Under the pieces are notes generated by a model that searched no databases, had not been told where the DNA came from, and saw only the letters and a list, made by a program, of their open reading frames with translations. Shown piece after piece: positions 10,161 through 21,859 of a DNA stretch of 64,000 nt. Location: the NCBI GenBank assembly GCA_964017185.1, contig OZ024880.1, positions 48,355,337 through 48,419,336 on the forward strand. Reading direction: 5' to 3'. Source of the stretch: Rugalucina vietnamica. Its lineage: Eukaryota > Mollusca > Bivalvia > Lucinida > Lucinidae. A program made the translations under genes and the position numbers. The first letter of the stretch is position 1. Every line of letters begins with the position of its first letter.

Positions 10161-10665
10161 AAGCGTCCACTGTCTAAGCTCTGTCCATTCCATGTTTTAA
10201 TATCCCGAAACGTGGTATTCGGTAACGGGGCCAAATTTCCCAGCAGTTGCACGAGGCCAGGAGCTGGCAGATTATACTAGTAATGACAGAGATAAAATCC
10301 GTTTTCTCGAATACTTTATGTCCTTAAGTTCCGTGTTGGTCGAATATTGGACAGGATGATTGATTGAATGAATGTTTCATGGACTGAATAAAACGATATG
10401 TTGCCGTAAAAATCAAGACTAACGCGTCTAGTCAAATATTTGTACAATTTGTCAATTAAAACAAACATGTACGAGAGATTTCAATGCACTTAATGAATTT
10501 ATTATTTATTGTTCTGATCTTCATCCTTGCACAATCGACTTGTAAAAATACTGACCTATGTTGTTGTTTGTTTCCTAATTGTTCGAGACGGGGGTACTGC
10601 TTACATTGTACTAGGCGGTGGTACCCTTTGCAAGACGAAACAGAAGCTTCGTAGCACCTGAAAAT

Positions 10666-11135
10666 CATCACGAAAACATGCCCATGTAATATACAAATTT
10701 TTCTTCTTAAATTGTTGTGTTCATATTTGTTTTATGTTTTGGTGTCAGAATTTTGTGCTGTTTGAACCTTATGTACGTTTTCATAGTTTTAGTTCGCGTA
10801 ACTGAGTGGCCGCCTATTGGGAAATAGCTGCTCACACGGCTTACGATGTTTTCTAAGTATAAGTACCTAATTGTCAATTTAGTTTTTCCACTGACCTCGG
10901 TTTTTAGAGCTGATTAAGCATGTTCCTGAACACTGCCTACTTGTACCGTTTCAGTAGAAAAAATTGATATTTTTCTTATTTTTGCTCAAAACATAGCGGA
11001 CTGTGAGTACCCACAATCTGTGTTTTGGGGCAAAAATAAGAAAAATAGGTAAACCCCTGCAAGCACCAGTTTTGCTATATAAAAGTGGGGTATAAGGGGG
11101 TATACATTTCACGGACATGCTTTCCTGTCGTAAAA
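10666..11135. mobile_element. M2 MITE interrupted by a Y repeat
   Basis: The left M2 end (CGAAAACATGCCCATGTAAT) stops after about 30 bases. The rest (TTGATATTTTTCTTATTTTTG to the right end ACGGACATGCTTTCCTG) resumes at about 10955. The Y repeat lies between, so Y inserted into an existing M2. Confidence 0.75.
10694..10950 (+). mobile_element. Y dispersed repeat inside M2
   Basis: About 250 bases beginning near TTGTTTTATGTTTTGGTGT and ending TGCCTACTTGTACC, with the family core GAGTGGCC...CTATTGGGAAA...GCTGCTCA. Its nested position indicates mobility. The class is unknown. Confidence 0.72.
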
Positions 11136-12009
11136 CAACAGTTGTTAAAGACATCATGTTTGGTAGTGATTCTGTATGTCATTATTTTGTTCTTCCGTTC
11201 TTTCTTTCTTCCTTTCTTTCATTCTTTCTGCTGTGACATCTTTTCATTTTGTTAAATTTGAATCGGACATGTGCGATTGTTTGGATTCTGCATGTGTAGT
11301 GTTACTAGTGATACACTGCATATGATATAAATGTAGGAAAATAAAACACAATGTGACAAAATCTACCTCAGCATATTTTGTACCAATTCTAGTGTACAAT
11401 AACATGGTCCTCTGCGTTAGAATTATTGATTACGAAGTACATGTAGCACTGAGATGCAGTAGTCACTGGTTTTTGACGGAGATGAGATCCGTTTTCTCGA
11501 TATGCTTCAGTGAATAATTTAAGTCCTTAAGTTCCGTGAGTGAGACTAACAGGATAACTGAATGAATGTTTCATGGCCTGAATAAAACGATAGCCTGTAC
11601 TAAAACTAACCACTAATACAAATAGTCAAATATTTGTACAATTTAAAAACATATACAATAGATCACAATGCTTTTGATGAATCCTATCTTAATCGATTTG
11701 TAAAAGTAACAACTCGTGTTTTTGTTTCTTATCATTAAAGGCGGAGATACTGCTTTTAATGTACAAGGCGGAGGTAATGTTATAACACTCTACAAAACGA
11801 AACAGAAGCTTCACCTGAACTATAAAACAACAGTTGTTAGAAATTCTGTTTTGTGATCATTTCTGTATGTCATTATTTTGTTCTTTTGTTCTTCTTTCAT
11901 TTATATCATTCTTTTTGCTGTGACATTTAGTTAAATTTGAATCGGTCGGGATTGTTTGAAATCTGCATGTGTAGTGTAACTGTGCGATATATAACATAAA
12001 CTTTATAAA

Positions 12010-12990
12010 TGATCCAAACCGCCAACATGGTCCAGCCGCCTACATGGTCCAAGATGTTAACGCTACCAGGAATGAACCTAACAGGTAAGACAGTAGCCTG
12101 TTAGACGTGCGTGCTTTGCATGTACAAACACTTCAATTTATGCAGAAAATAATCATTATGTAATAGTTTCTAATTAACTAACACTAAATTCTTCTAACGC
12201 GGTATAATAAAGGAAAGTAGGCATATTGCAGCATTACAAATAGGTAACAGCACTTTTACATAACATAATTTGCGTTTTTTCGATAAACGCAAAGCATTGT
12301 ATGCATATCAAGAAGTATAATTATTATTAACGAAACTTTGTTAACAACTGAGAATTTTATACGTAGTACGGCATCAGTGACAAAGTGGTATATGATAGAA
12401 TTAGGAAAATAGATCGTGAGAATTAGGAAAATAGATCGTGATAAAACCCTACCTCTGGATAGTCTACTCAAAAGTGTACATGGTCCTCTGTGTTAGAATT
12501 ATTGATCATGTTGATTATCAAATAACATTGGCTCTGTAATATTCTGGAACTATAGAATTGCACAGGTATTGGAAGGAAGCACAACGCTACTTTTTGGTTG
12601 TATGCCAGGTTCTCTACTTTCACCAGCTCATGCTCATATTAATAGAGAACACCTTTTGAAACTGTCAGGTAACATCTCAAAACATATAAACTGCTGTAAA
12701 AATATAGCATCGTCGAGATAATATTTAAGTTTTTTACGGTTATTTTAAATGCATATTTCAGCAAATTTTAATTGATTCAGTTTATATTTTGATCAGTTTG
12801 TTTTTATCATTTAAATATTCTTGAATTTTTATCATTTATTATAATCGTAAGAGTGTTGAAGTACACCAATATGTCGAAAAAGTGCAGATTATATTTTTAT
12901 TTCGGCCCTTTGAGATCAGTAAAGATATTCAGCGTGTTCAAAACACTCACGTTTAGAAACATACTTCTAAACAATGTTTAAATTATTTGG
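12010..12990. other. Outer end of the A arm of the inverted duplication; no gene seen
   Basis: 12360-12510 and 12525-12620 match 25990-26150 and 25865-25985 in reverse complement (for example CAAAAAGTAGCGTTGTGCTTC). Homology fades at about 12.62 kb. The remainder to 12990 is AT-rich without recognisable features. Confidence 0.75.
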
Positions 12991-13859
12991 GCCAATTACC
13001 CAGGGAGCCAAGCCCCGTTTTGGGTAGGACATTGACGTTTAATGTCTACAAGCAAACTTAAAGGTCCAAAGTGCCCTAAAACCCCCTTTTCTGAATTGCT
13101 GAGCGTAGCGAAGCAAGGAAGACAACGGAGATTTTCCTAAAATGTGGGATGGGACGACTTTTCAGCTCATTTTAGCGTCTGTTCAATTGAAGATAATTAC
13201 CGTTTTTGTATCCTACATGTACATCGAAGATTCTTCTTCACATCGGCGAAAATGCTTCTATGATACCTCACCCTGTGAAGAATAACGCGACTTTGTTTTC
13301 ACATTTTCAAACGTTTTCTGGAACGTTGGAGAACCATTAGGTTTTTCGACGTAAACAAACGTTGACGTCCCCGCAGTAAATGCTGGTAAAACCAAGCACC
13401 AACGTCGCCGACTTTTCAAGGTAGAATACGGCGCGCTTTTGGTTCTATCGACCATTTTCATCATAAGAAGAAGATGGCGCACCTCAACGAGAGACGGAAA
13501 ATCACCTATAACCTGGCAGAGAAGGGTCACAACGACATTGTGCTACTGACTCTTTCCGCTTTCCAAACGTGGTGACCAAATAAAATATTTCTGTTGTGAG
13601 TGCTATGGACTAATATTCTCCACACGGTGTCTCTGCTCTTTTCACCTGCCTGACCTGCAGGTAACTGACTGAGTAACTAACTAGATTGGACCTTGTGTTT
13701 TTACAGGTCTGTAACCTCTATGCCAGAAGGGCATGCAGAGACCCGGCGTATGTGCTTGCAACTGTGCAAGTCATTTATAAATGATACCGGCAAAGAATTT
13801 TCTTCAGAAAACGACTCGCCTTGTGGGGCGAGTGTTCTGATTTTTTTACTCGTCCCTTA

Positions 13860-13862
<3 letters not shown>

Positions 13863-13898
<36 letters not shown>
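13863..13898 (+). repeat. Poly(T) tract
   Basis: About 35 consecutive T. It could be an old poly(A) tail on the minus strand, but no retroelement body could be tied to it. Confidence 0.9.
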
Positions 13899-13901
<3 letters not shown>

Positions 13902-14407
13902 AGATCTTTTCTTTTTAAATCGGAATTTCCTAAGAACTACGTCATGAGTATTTAATCAACTCCCTTGCCGGTTTTCGTTTTTACGTGCTTCACGTATTGT
14001 ACCTGCTTGTGCGGCAAACCATGCGAGAGAAGAACGGATATTATTACATAAATACCCGTGTCACACGATATTAACAGCCGTTTATTAATGAAGAGAAAGT
14101 CATGCATTAATAATGCAATTCGTGCTGTCAATACATGGCTTTTACTTATGTTCGTTACCGGGCACCTCGCAAAGCACGCGCTAGTAATGAGAAACTGAAG
14201 TCTGCCCGGAACGAGCATGAAACGAAAGTTTTTACATGTATGAAAATGTGATGGGGCTTTAAAATATAGTGCCCCATATTTCTTTCGTTTCTGCACCTTA
14301 TTGCTTTCGTTTCGGCAGAATTTATGCAATAATAGCGATCAAAAATGATTTTGTCATTCATTAACATTTGCTAGATCCCGAGAGGAGTGTTGAAAACCGA
14401 GGGCGTA

Positions 14408-14409
<2 letters not shown>

Positions 14410-14450
<41 letters not shown>

Positions 14451-14623
14451 TCTGTTAGTCTTAATCGCTAGGTTAACGTTTTTCAGACATGTTGGGACGG
14501 AACCACCAATTCCAGGGCATTGTACAATGGTTAAATTTAAGCTCTTTAATCAGGGATATCATACGGCGGAGATAGGTATCGAACCCATTACCTCTCGTTA
14601 CCAATAGGCCACTGGGCTGTTCA
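14410..14623 (-). mobile_element. tRNA-derived SINE with an (AG)n tail
   Basis: On the minus strand a Pol III-like A box (GTGGCCTATTGG, complement of 14601-14612) is followed about 20 bases later by a B box, GGGTTCGATACC (complement of 14575-14586). A roughly 130-base body then leads into (AG)n at 14446-14411. Box order and spacing fit a tRNA-like SINE head. The family is not recognised. Confidence 0.65.
14411..14446 (+). repeat. (CT)n microsatellite
   Basis: About 18 CT units. It forms the tail end of the SINE-like sequence in antisense. Confidence 0.9.
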
Positions 14624-15035
14624 CACCGTATCTTTCTTATTCTACCAAACTTCGGCTTATTTGTTATGTTCTATTCCGGAACGTTATCAAATAATTTGTC
14701 TATACTGAATTAGATTGCCGGACGATCGAAACATCTCACAACATCTTGGCTGTAACATTCTGTGTTATTCATCTCAAGAAATTAACCATTTTTAGAGGTA
14801 TGGTCTTGGCAAAAAAATGAAATGCATAGTGATTTTCCAGAACGCGACATGTGATGTGTATTCGTACCTTAGAAATTAATGTCGGTTTTCAGGATTACCC
14901 CTGCTCCACTTTAGACAATGATAAATTTTACTGTCAAAAGATAAATTTTCCTAAATTTTGATCAGAATTGAAGACTCAAACCCCCCCCCCCCACACACAC
15001 ACACACCATTCAAGTTTACTCACATTTTAACATTT

Positions 15036-15237
15036 TTGGCGAAAACAAAGGCGCAGATCAGCTTCTTAGTAGCTGCGAAGCTGATCTGCGCCTTCGTTTT
15101 CGCTACTCGGATATAACAATTCCTCTCCTACTTAAATCCGAAATTTCAAGCTTCTAGCTGTCTTCTGTTACTGTGCAGTCTGGTTTGTGTCAGACCCCTT
15201 CGGAAACCACATTGTCGGTTTTCCCACGAGACGGCTC
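15036..15237. mobile_element. M1 MITE lacking its left end
   Basis: Begins at the central hairpin (GCGAAAACAAAGGCGCAGAT...) and runs through the long arm to TTTTCCCACGAGACGGCTC. The outer left 30 or so bases are absent. Confidence 0.85.
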
Positions 15238-15821
15238 ATTTGTTATAGATGTTCCTGACCCAACGATTGGATGGTGTTGTGTTATCTAACAATGCTGAAT
15301 GACGGAATGAACATGTTTCCGCAAAGGTTTCATTAAAACATTCGCGTTATTTTTTTTCACTAATTCCATTTTCTATTGTGTTCAATGGAATGCTCACAAT
15401 TAAGCGTTCAATTTTCAATGATGCAAACTTTGTTTTCAAATTTTGGGTACAAATGTAACACGGCAGTTTGCAATCACCTCATCGAGCCTTACTAAACGAT
15501 CCTGAAAGAATCAATTTGTGCTAAAACTGACTTCCAGAATCTCACAGGAGGCGCATGCCACCCAATGACCATGCTCTAAAAACCCGTATCGATTTGTTCC
15601 ACATGAAACTTTTTGTACCCAATTCTTCACTGGCAATTGCTGACCAGCATATGTCTGGTAGACCGTCTTGCATTGCAGTAAAATGCGAAAAAGATGCATA
15701 ACCGTGTTGTGTTAAAAGTTTGGCAACCTCTCTAATAAGTACAATGTTTGCTAGATTAAAACTTTTATATTGGATATATCAGGTTGAATCACTTTCAAAC
15801 AGAGAAACAGAATTATAACAG

Positions 15822-15975
15822 CAGCTGATCAGCGTCTTTGTTTTCGCTACACTGATATAATTCAATTCCTCTACTTTATAAATCCAAAATTTCCAGCCTC
15901 TAGCCGTCTTATCTGCTTGTACAGCTCGGTTTGTGTCGGGCCTGCACGGAAACCACATTGTTGGTCTTCTTATAG
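15822..15975. mobile_element. M1 MITE fragment
   Basis: Half of an M1 copy: GCTGATCAGCGTCTTTGTTT through the long arm to GAAACCACATTGTTGGTCTT. The hairpin partner and both termini are lost. Confidence 0.8.
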
Positions 15976-16021
15976 TAATTGTCCACCCACCACCACATTA
16001 CCCCGACCCCACACCCCCCCC

Positions 16022-16042
16022 AAAAAAAAATAAAATAAAAAA

Positions 16043-16073
<31 letters not shown>

Positions 16074-16076
16074 AAA
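16022..16076 (+). repeat. A-rich / (AAAT)n low-complexity tract
   Basis: An A-rich run followed by about eight AAAT repeats. Confidence 0.85.
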
Positions 16077-16199
16077 AGCGGTGTTGAGTTTTCTAATTTA
16101 GTTCTACATTAATTCCTTACATTCAAATGTCTAAAATATTTTATTTCTGGTCCATACTTACTGAAATTCATGCATGGTGTACTCGAATGTATGTTTCTT

Positions 16200-16800
16200 A
16201 AAACAGCAGTTACACGTTAGCGTATAACCCAAACGTGCGCCGGGTGTATGAAAATTCTCAACACGCTGAAGATTTTGGACGTATAAAATTTTAAGATTTG
16301 TTCCTTTAACTCGCTTTAGCAGTCACACATCAGCGCGTGACTAAGGCGTGTTCCGAACGTATAAAAATCTCTCAGTTTTGGAGTACGTTTGTCTTACGTC
16401 CCAGACACGCTAAGCACGCACTATATGCGCACAGCAAACGTTCAATGTGCGTCTCGTTTGCGCTTGGGGCACGCTACTGAAGCAAATTCAAGCAATATCT
16501 CATAAAATCGGAACGCGCATGTAGATTGCACTGACGTGCCTGAAGCATACACCAAACGCGTTCAATGCGTATTCAACACGCCTGTAACGCGCGTGGATCT
16601 TATTCGAAACGTATAAGACACATACCCTGGATATAAGGAGCCTCTAGACAAATTTTAAGCATGTTTTTTTTTAGCTCAAACGTGCACAAAACGCACACCG
16701 ACTGTTAGCGACGGTCAGCAACGCGCACAGAACGTACGTCAAACGTATCCAACTCACTCGCCACGCGTTCTGAACGTGTCTTAGACGTGCGTATGTGGAA
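16200..16800. repeat. Block saturated with ACGCG / ACGT-type short motifs
   Basis: About 600 bases of unusually CpG-rich sequence in AT-rich surroundings. They are built from degenerate words such as AACGCGTTC, GAACGTAT and AACGTGCG on both strands. It resembles the interior of the Harbinger-like element at 38.6-39.4 kb in style but uses different words. Clear terminal repeats were not found. Confidence 0.6.
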
Positions 16801-17737
16801 TTTTGCAATATTTTCAACACACTAGCAGAGGTAGTATCAATTGAATCACGCCCCTGAATAATAATAAGAAAAAGGATGAAGAAGAAACATTTTTCGTAAG
16901 ACTTCAACTGCAAATAGTCAAACCTCTACTAGAAATTGAGCTTAATTTCTATTCCTACTCCTCCCACGTCCCCACCTCCACACTGTTCATATTTAAACTT
17001 ACTTCACAACATTCCGATAGACCCAAACCTCCACTCACCTTTTTAATAGTAGAATAGTTTAATGATAGTTGCACATTTATCAGTTATTCTTACCAACAAA
17101 TTGCTCTACGTGTGGTACTTGTATTCATGGTTAGGATACACCTTGAGGTGCCCCTTACTGGGACGTTCTCTTCTTCCATTTCAAAACCGAAAGTAGATCG
17201 TCGTCACGTGCGGGTAAAACATCGTACCACGAATAATTTTTTCGTTTCTAAACCGTATTTTGTTAAAAGAATATCTAATTTGAGAAGTAAATTTTATCAA
17301 ATATTCTACATTTATTTTTATATTTTTGTTTATAAAGTTTGAATTTCATTTATTTAATTTTACGCGAATGATGACGCTTCAGTGACGTCATCACCAAATG
17401 GTTCTCCAATGCTCCTGTCAAGAACAAGGAAGTGAAAAAATGGCGAAGAAAAACGTCCAATAAAAATCACAGAATGGGGTTAGGAGGAAACCAAATATAC
17501 CAATTTGAAGAAAAATTCTTGTTTGACACGCCTACCATGATGAAAGTGAGTGATTGTAGTTTAAAACCTTTGAAAATTGCATGAATATTTTTTGACTGTT
17601 TACCCCACCCACTTTTAGCGTTGTCCTCCTTCGCTTCGCTACGCTCAGCGATACAGCAATGGGGCTTCTAGGGCACTTTGGACCTTTTATTTTGATTGTA
17701 GACATTAAACGTCAATGTCCTGTGGGTAGAGGAGGTG

Positions 17738-20700
17738 ACATCACCTGCTATAGTTGGTTTGAATACATTTTTAGTTAGGCTTTGCCATCCTATTGAAGGC
17801 GTGGGTGGACTGCTCACAATTTTTTTTTGGTGCGATGGTTAAATTACACATTGTTTCACGCTGTTTAAGCTGCCTACTTATTACAAACGTTTTCAAGATA
17901 TATTACCATATCCTTTGAGCTTCAGATCAAAAACTGCTGAATTTTCTAGTCTAGAGCAATGCTAGGAATCACAGATAAAGAAGTAATCTTATTGTATTGT
18001 TTAATTCATACTTTTGCAGCTCTTGTTTTTGTATTTATGATGTCGAATTACCCCACCCACTTACATAATAATATGGATCATGAAAGTTAGATAAATGCAT
18101 ATTGATTCGTGAGATGTTGAAGAACAAATGAATATGTGATGTACTCGTAAACATTTTACATGTATTTATGTTATTTCAGTCATTCAGTTTCTTTATAAAT
18201 CAAGTCCATGGTCAGATTACCGTTTCCTATAAAATGACAGATGTAAGTTCTCATTGTTCCATAGGCTGGATCATGCATACCTTTAAGCAAGTGGCTATGA
18301 AATACTACAATTGTATCTAGTTAAATATTCATTATTGTCATATCAATCATTTGATACCAATTTCAGCTCTCTAGGAATTTTGGTTGCTGAGATATAAACG
18401 TTTCCGTTGGTATACCCCCTCTATATTTCTGTGATTTGTATCTAATATTTTAAGTTATCATCAATATTTAAACAACAAGATAGTTATCATATTCATTTAT
18501 CTAAGCATTGGTTATGGAACATCATAATGGAAATCATTTGATGTCAATTTCAGCTCTCTATGACATTGGTTGCCGAGTTATAATGTTTTTGTTGGCATAC
18601 CCCCTCCACGTTTCTGTGATATTTCTCTAATATTCAAATTGTATCGATATTCGAAAAACAAGTAAGTCAGATGGTTAGTGTATCTTAGCACATGGTTATT
18701 GGACATAATTCTAGCAATCATTTGACACCAATTTCAGCCCTCTGGAGCATTTGGTCTTTGAGATAGTAGCAGTTTTATTGGTATACCCCCTTCGTTTGTC
18801 ATTGATTTTTCTCTTATATCTAATGTTTTCGTAAATATTGGAGCTACAAGAATGTCAGCTTGTTTATGTATCTTATTACATGGTTATAGAATATTGTCAT
18901 AGCAACTATTTGATACCAGTTTTAGCTCTCTATGGCTTTTGGTTGCTGAGATAAATATGTGTCCATTGGTATATCCCCTCTAATTTTCTGAGATTTTTAT
19001 CCAATATCTAAAATTTTCATCGATATTACAACAAAAAGAAAGTAATATTATTTATGCGTCTTATCACATGATTCTAGAACATTATTATAGCAATCATTTG
19101 AAACCCATTTCAGCTCTCTAGAGCTTTTGTTCACTTAGATATTTTCAATTTTATTTGTATAAACCGTTCATATACCAATGATTTTTCCCTTATATCTTAA
19201 GTTTTCTTAAATATTGGAGCAACAAGAAAGTCAGCTTATTTTTATATCTTATAACATGGTTATAGGATATAGTCATAGCAATTTCTTGATACCAATTTCA
19301 GCTCTCTATGGCTTTTGGTTGCTGAGATATATACGTTTCCATTGGTATACCCCCTCTATTTGTTTTAGATTTTTATCAAACATTTAAAGTTTTCATCAAT
19401 ATCCCAACAACAAGAAAGTAGTATTATTTTTGTGTCTTATCAATGATTATAGCACATTATTAAAGCAATCATTTGAAACCAATTTCCGCTCTCTAGAGCT
19501 TTAAGTCACTAAGATATTCTCAATTTTATTGGTATACCCCATAGAATTCCAATGATTTTTCTCTTATATCTTTTTAAGTTTTCTTAAATATTGAAGCAGC
19601 AAGGAATTCAGCTTATTTATATATCTTAATATATGGTTATAGAATATAGTCATAGCAGTCTTTTGATACCAATTTGTGCTCTCTATGGCTTTTGGTTGCT
19701 GATATATAAACATTTCTGTAGGTATACCCCCTCCATTTTCTGCGATGTTTCTCTAATATTTTAAGTTTTCATCACTACTCGAACAGCACGAAAGTCTTAT
19801 TCTTTATGTATCATATTTTGCTTTTGTTAAAGCAAAGCAATTATTTGTTACAAATTTCAGCTCTCTATGGCTTTTGGTTGCTGAGCAATAATTTTTTCTG
19901 CAGGTATACCTCTCCATTGTTCTGTGATTTTTCTCTAATACTGAAAGTTCTCATCAATATTTGAGCGCATAGAAAGTCAGATTATGTCTGTATTTATCAT
20001 TATTAAAGAACATTAGCATAACAATAATTTGATATAAATTTCAGATCTCTAGAATTTTTGGTTGCTGAGATATCAGCAATGTTGTTGGTATACCCCCTTC
20101 ATTTATCTGTTATTTTTCTACAATATCTGAAGATCTCTTTAATATTTGAGCATAAAGTTATCCAGCTTTTTTTATATATCTTATTACATGGTTATAGAAC
20201 ATTGTCATAGCAATCATTTGATACCATTTAAAGCTCTCTAGATCTTTTGATTGCTGATATATAATCAATTGTGCTGGTATACTCAATTTTTATGTGATTT
20301 TTCCTAATATAGAAAGATCTCATTGATATTCAAACACCAGGAAGTCAGTTCGATTTTTATATCTTATTACGTGGTTAAAAAAAACATTATCAAAACAATC
20401 ATTTGATACCTATTTCTGCTCTCTATGCCTATCAGTAGCCAAGATACATATGGTAATATAGGGGTACCACATTACTTCCTTTGTTTATTATGGGTGTGGG
20501 TGAACACACTGTGATTTTATGTGACACAAATGGGCATTAAAGTGGTCCTCTGACCAAACTGGCACCCATGAGCATTTGTTCTAACGGTGCAAGGTACGTC
20601 CTAAAGATTACCCATCCCAAACACTTCAAAACTAATGGTAATAGATTTTCCCTTTCTTTAATCTTGATTTTCAGCATTTTCATTAATATTCATGAAAATG

Positions 20701-21349
20701 CAAATGAGAATTTTTATTTAGGCCCATGGCATCAACAAATTTGTCAAATAGTACTATTGGTACAATAACAATGAGCCACAATAGTTTAGGGCTGAAATTA
20801 GTTTTTATGGGATAATGTTTTTTTAATTGTTTCTGTTTATTCATTTAAATGTTTTAATTAAAATTCATGAATATGCAAAAAAGGAATAAATAAGCAATAA
20901 AAATTGTTATAAAAATAATGATTACATCAACATTTATTGATAAAAATGTACTGATAAAAATATATTGATTCTCATAATTGCACATACATGAAATTTTTTA
21001 CATATACATTAAGTGGGTGGGGTAATTCAATGCATTAAGATGACACAATTTACTCAAATGACACATTTACAGCTTTATGCATGGCTAAGACATACTCAGC
21101 TGCAATCAGACAAGATAAAATGACATCAGGATAGTATACGATATTGAAGAAACATATAAATATGACTGTTTGTAATATATTTGTGTAGTGCATTTCAGCT
21201 GTATATAACAAATAGTACGCCTAAATACCCTCTGATTGAAGCATCACGCCAAAAAAATTTCCAGAGCAGTCCACTTAGACCTTCTTTTGGAAGGTCAGAG
21301 CTATCCAAAAAAGCATTCAAAACAACTATAGCAGGAGATGTCACCTCCA
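17738..21349. mobile_element. Inner inverted-repeat element carrying a satellite-like array
   Basis: GGAGGTGACATC..CTGCTATAGTT at 17738 is mirrored at 21320-21349 (AACTATAGCAGGAGATGTCACC). A second paired block, GTGGACTGCTC, lies at about 17805 and inverted at 21268. Between the arms are about 2.2 kb of 187-bp units and AT-rich flanks. No protein-coding capacity is visible, so it would be non-autonomous. Confidence 0.65.
18225..20460 (+). repeat. About twelve tandem 187-bp units with partial dimer periodicity
   Basis: The marker TTTCAGCTCTCT (with variants) recurs near 18365, 18551, 18733, 18922, 19110, 19298, 19486, 19673, 19857, 20040, 20230 and 20416, giving spacings of 182-190. Each unit also has GGTATACCCCCT and an ATCATTTGATACCAATTTC stretch. 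Units at 18733, 19110 and 19486 resemble each other (GAGCTTT, TCACT-AGATATT) more than their neighbours, which suggests a 376-bp higher-order repeat. Confidence 0.88.
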
Positions 21350-21631
21350 ACCTTTTTTTGCGAGATAGAGACTTTTGGCTCCCTGGGTAAATTTAGGAAT
21401 ATGTCTTTAGACTCCTCATGTAATTTCTCGAAATTGCAGCACAACAGTCTGGCGTTCGTTGCCGGTTTAAAAAGGCCTACTGACGAGGGTTCATTACCCG
21501 AAATTGCGCAATATAGTCCATACTATCTCCCTTTGAATGTTTTACTGCTTCCAAAGGATAAAACCTTTATATTTTATTAAGTAGTATTATACACAATTGA
21601 AGAATGTCATTCCTTAATTCGATAATCCTTA

Positions 21632-21859
21632 GACCTGGTTTCCACGGACACTTTTTCTCTGGCAAAGTAGGTTTGTCAAAGAAAAATATGCTCGTGTAAA
21701 CTCAATTCTGTGGTGAAGTTCCAGTGTCAAATATCTGTGACAAAGGTGAGCGAGCTAAGTAATAAAGTAATCTTTACTCTGTGTGAACGCAAACTCATTG
21801 CCTAAGTTTCTGTGACAAAAAATCTTCGTCAAAGAAACATTGTCCGTGGAAACCAGGCC
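21632..21859. mobile_element. PIF/Harbinger-like MITE, TTA target duplication
   Basis: Inverted ends GACCTGGTTTCCACGGACA and TGTCCGTGGAAACCAGGCC, directly flanked by TTA at 21629-21631 and 21860-21862. A 3-bp TWA duplication is characteristic of PIF/Harbinger. At 228 bp with no frame, it is non-autonomous. Confidence 0.82.

Larger units (their letters stand above)
10275..12010 (+). repeat. Tandem segmental duplication, two diverged units
   Basis: Unit 1 (10275-11350) and unit 2 (about 11465-12010) share an ordered series of blocks: GATCCGTTTTCTCGA, CCTTAAGTTCCGTG, GTCAAATATTTGTACAATTT, CGAAACAGAAGCTTC, and TCTGCATGTGTAGTG. Unit 1 is longer because an M2 copy holding a Y copy inserted in it. 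No coding frame. Confidence 0.8.
12995..21391. mobile_element. Outer inverted-repeat element, with its right arm split by an inner element
   Basis: The left end reads ACCCAGGGAGCCAAG, then GGACATTGACGTTTAATGTC, then AAGGTCCAAAGTGCCCTA. The inverse of the latter two blocks lies at 17640-17735, and the inverse of the first lies at 21375-21391 (TTGGCTCCCTGGGT). The simplest reading is one element whose right arm was cut at about 17.74 kb by insertion of the element ending at 21.35 kb. Weaker pairing (GGAGAACCATT) extends to 13345 and 17405. No transposase is seen. Confidence 0.6.

Noticed and set aside
13258-13530. 90-codon minus-strand frame in the outer inverted-repeat arm
   Set aside because: Contains plausible protein-like text but no motif, and lies in a terminal-repeat arm. 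Not enough to call a gene.
14368-14607. Leu/Ser-repeat frame
   Set aside because: Translation of the (CT)n microsatellite and the antisense SINE.
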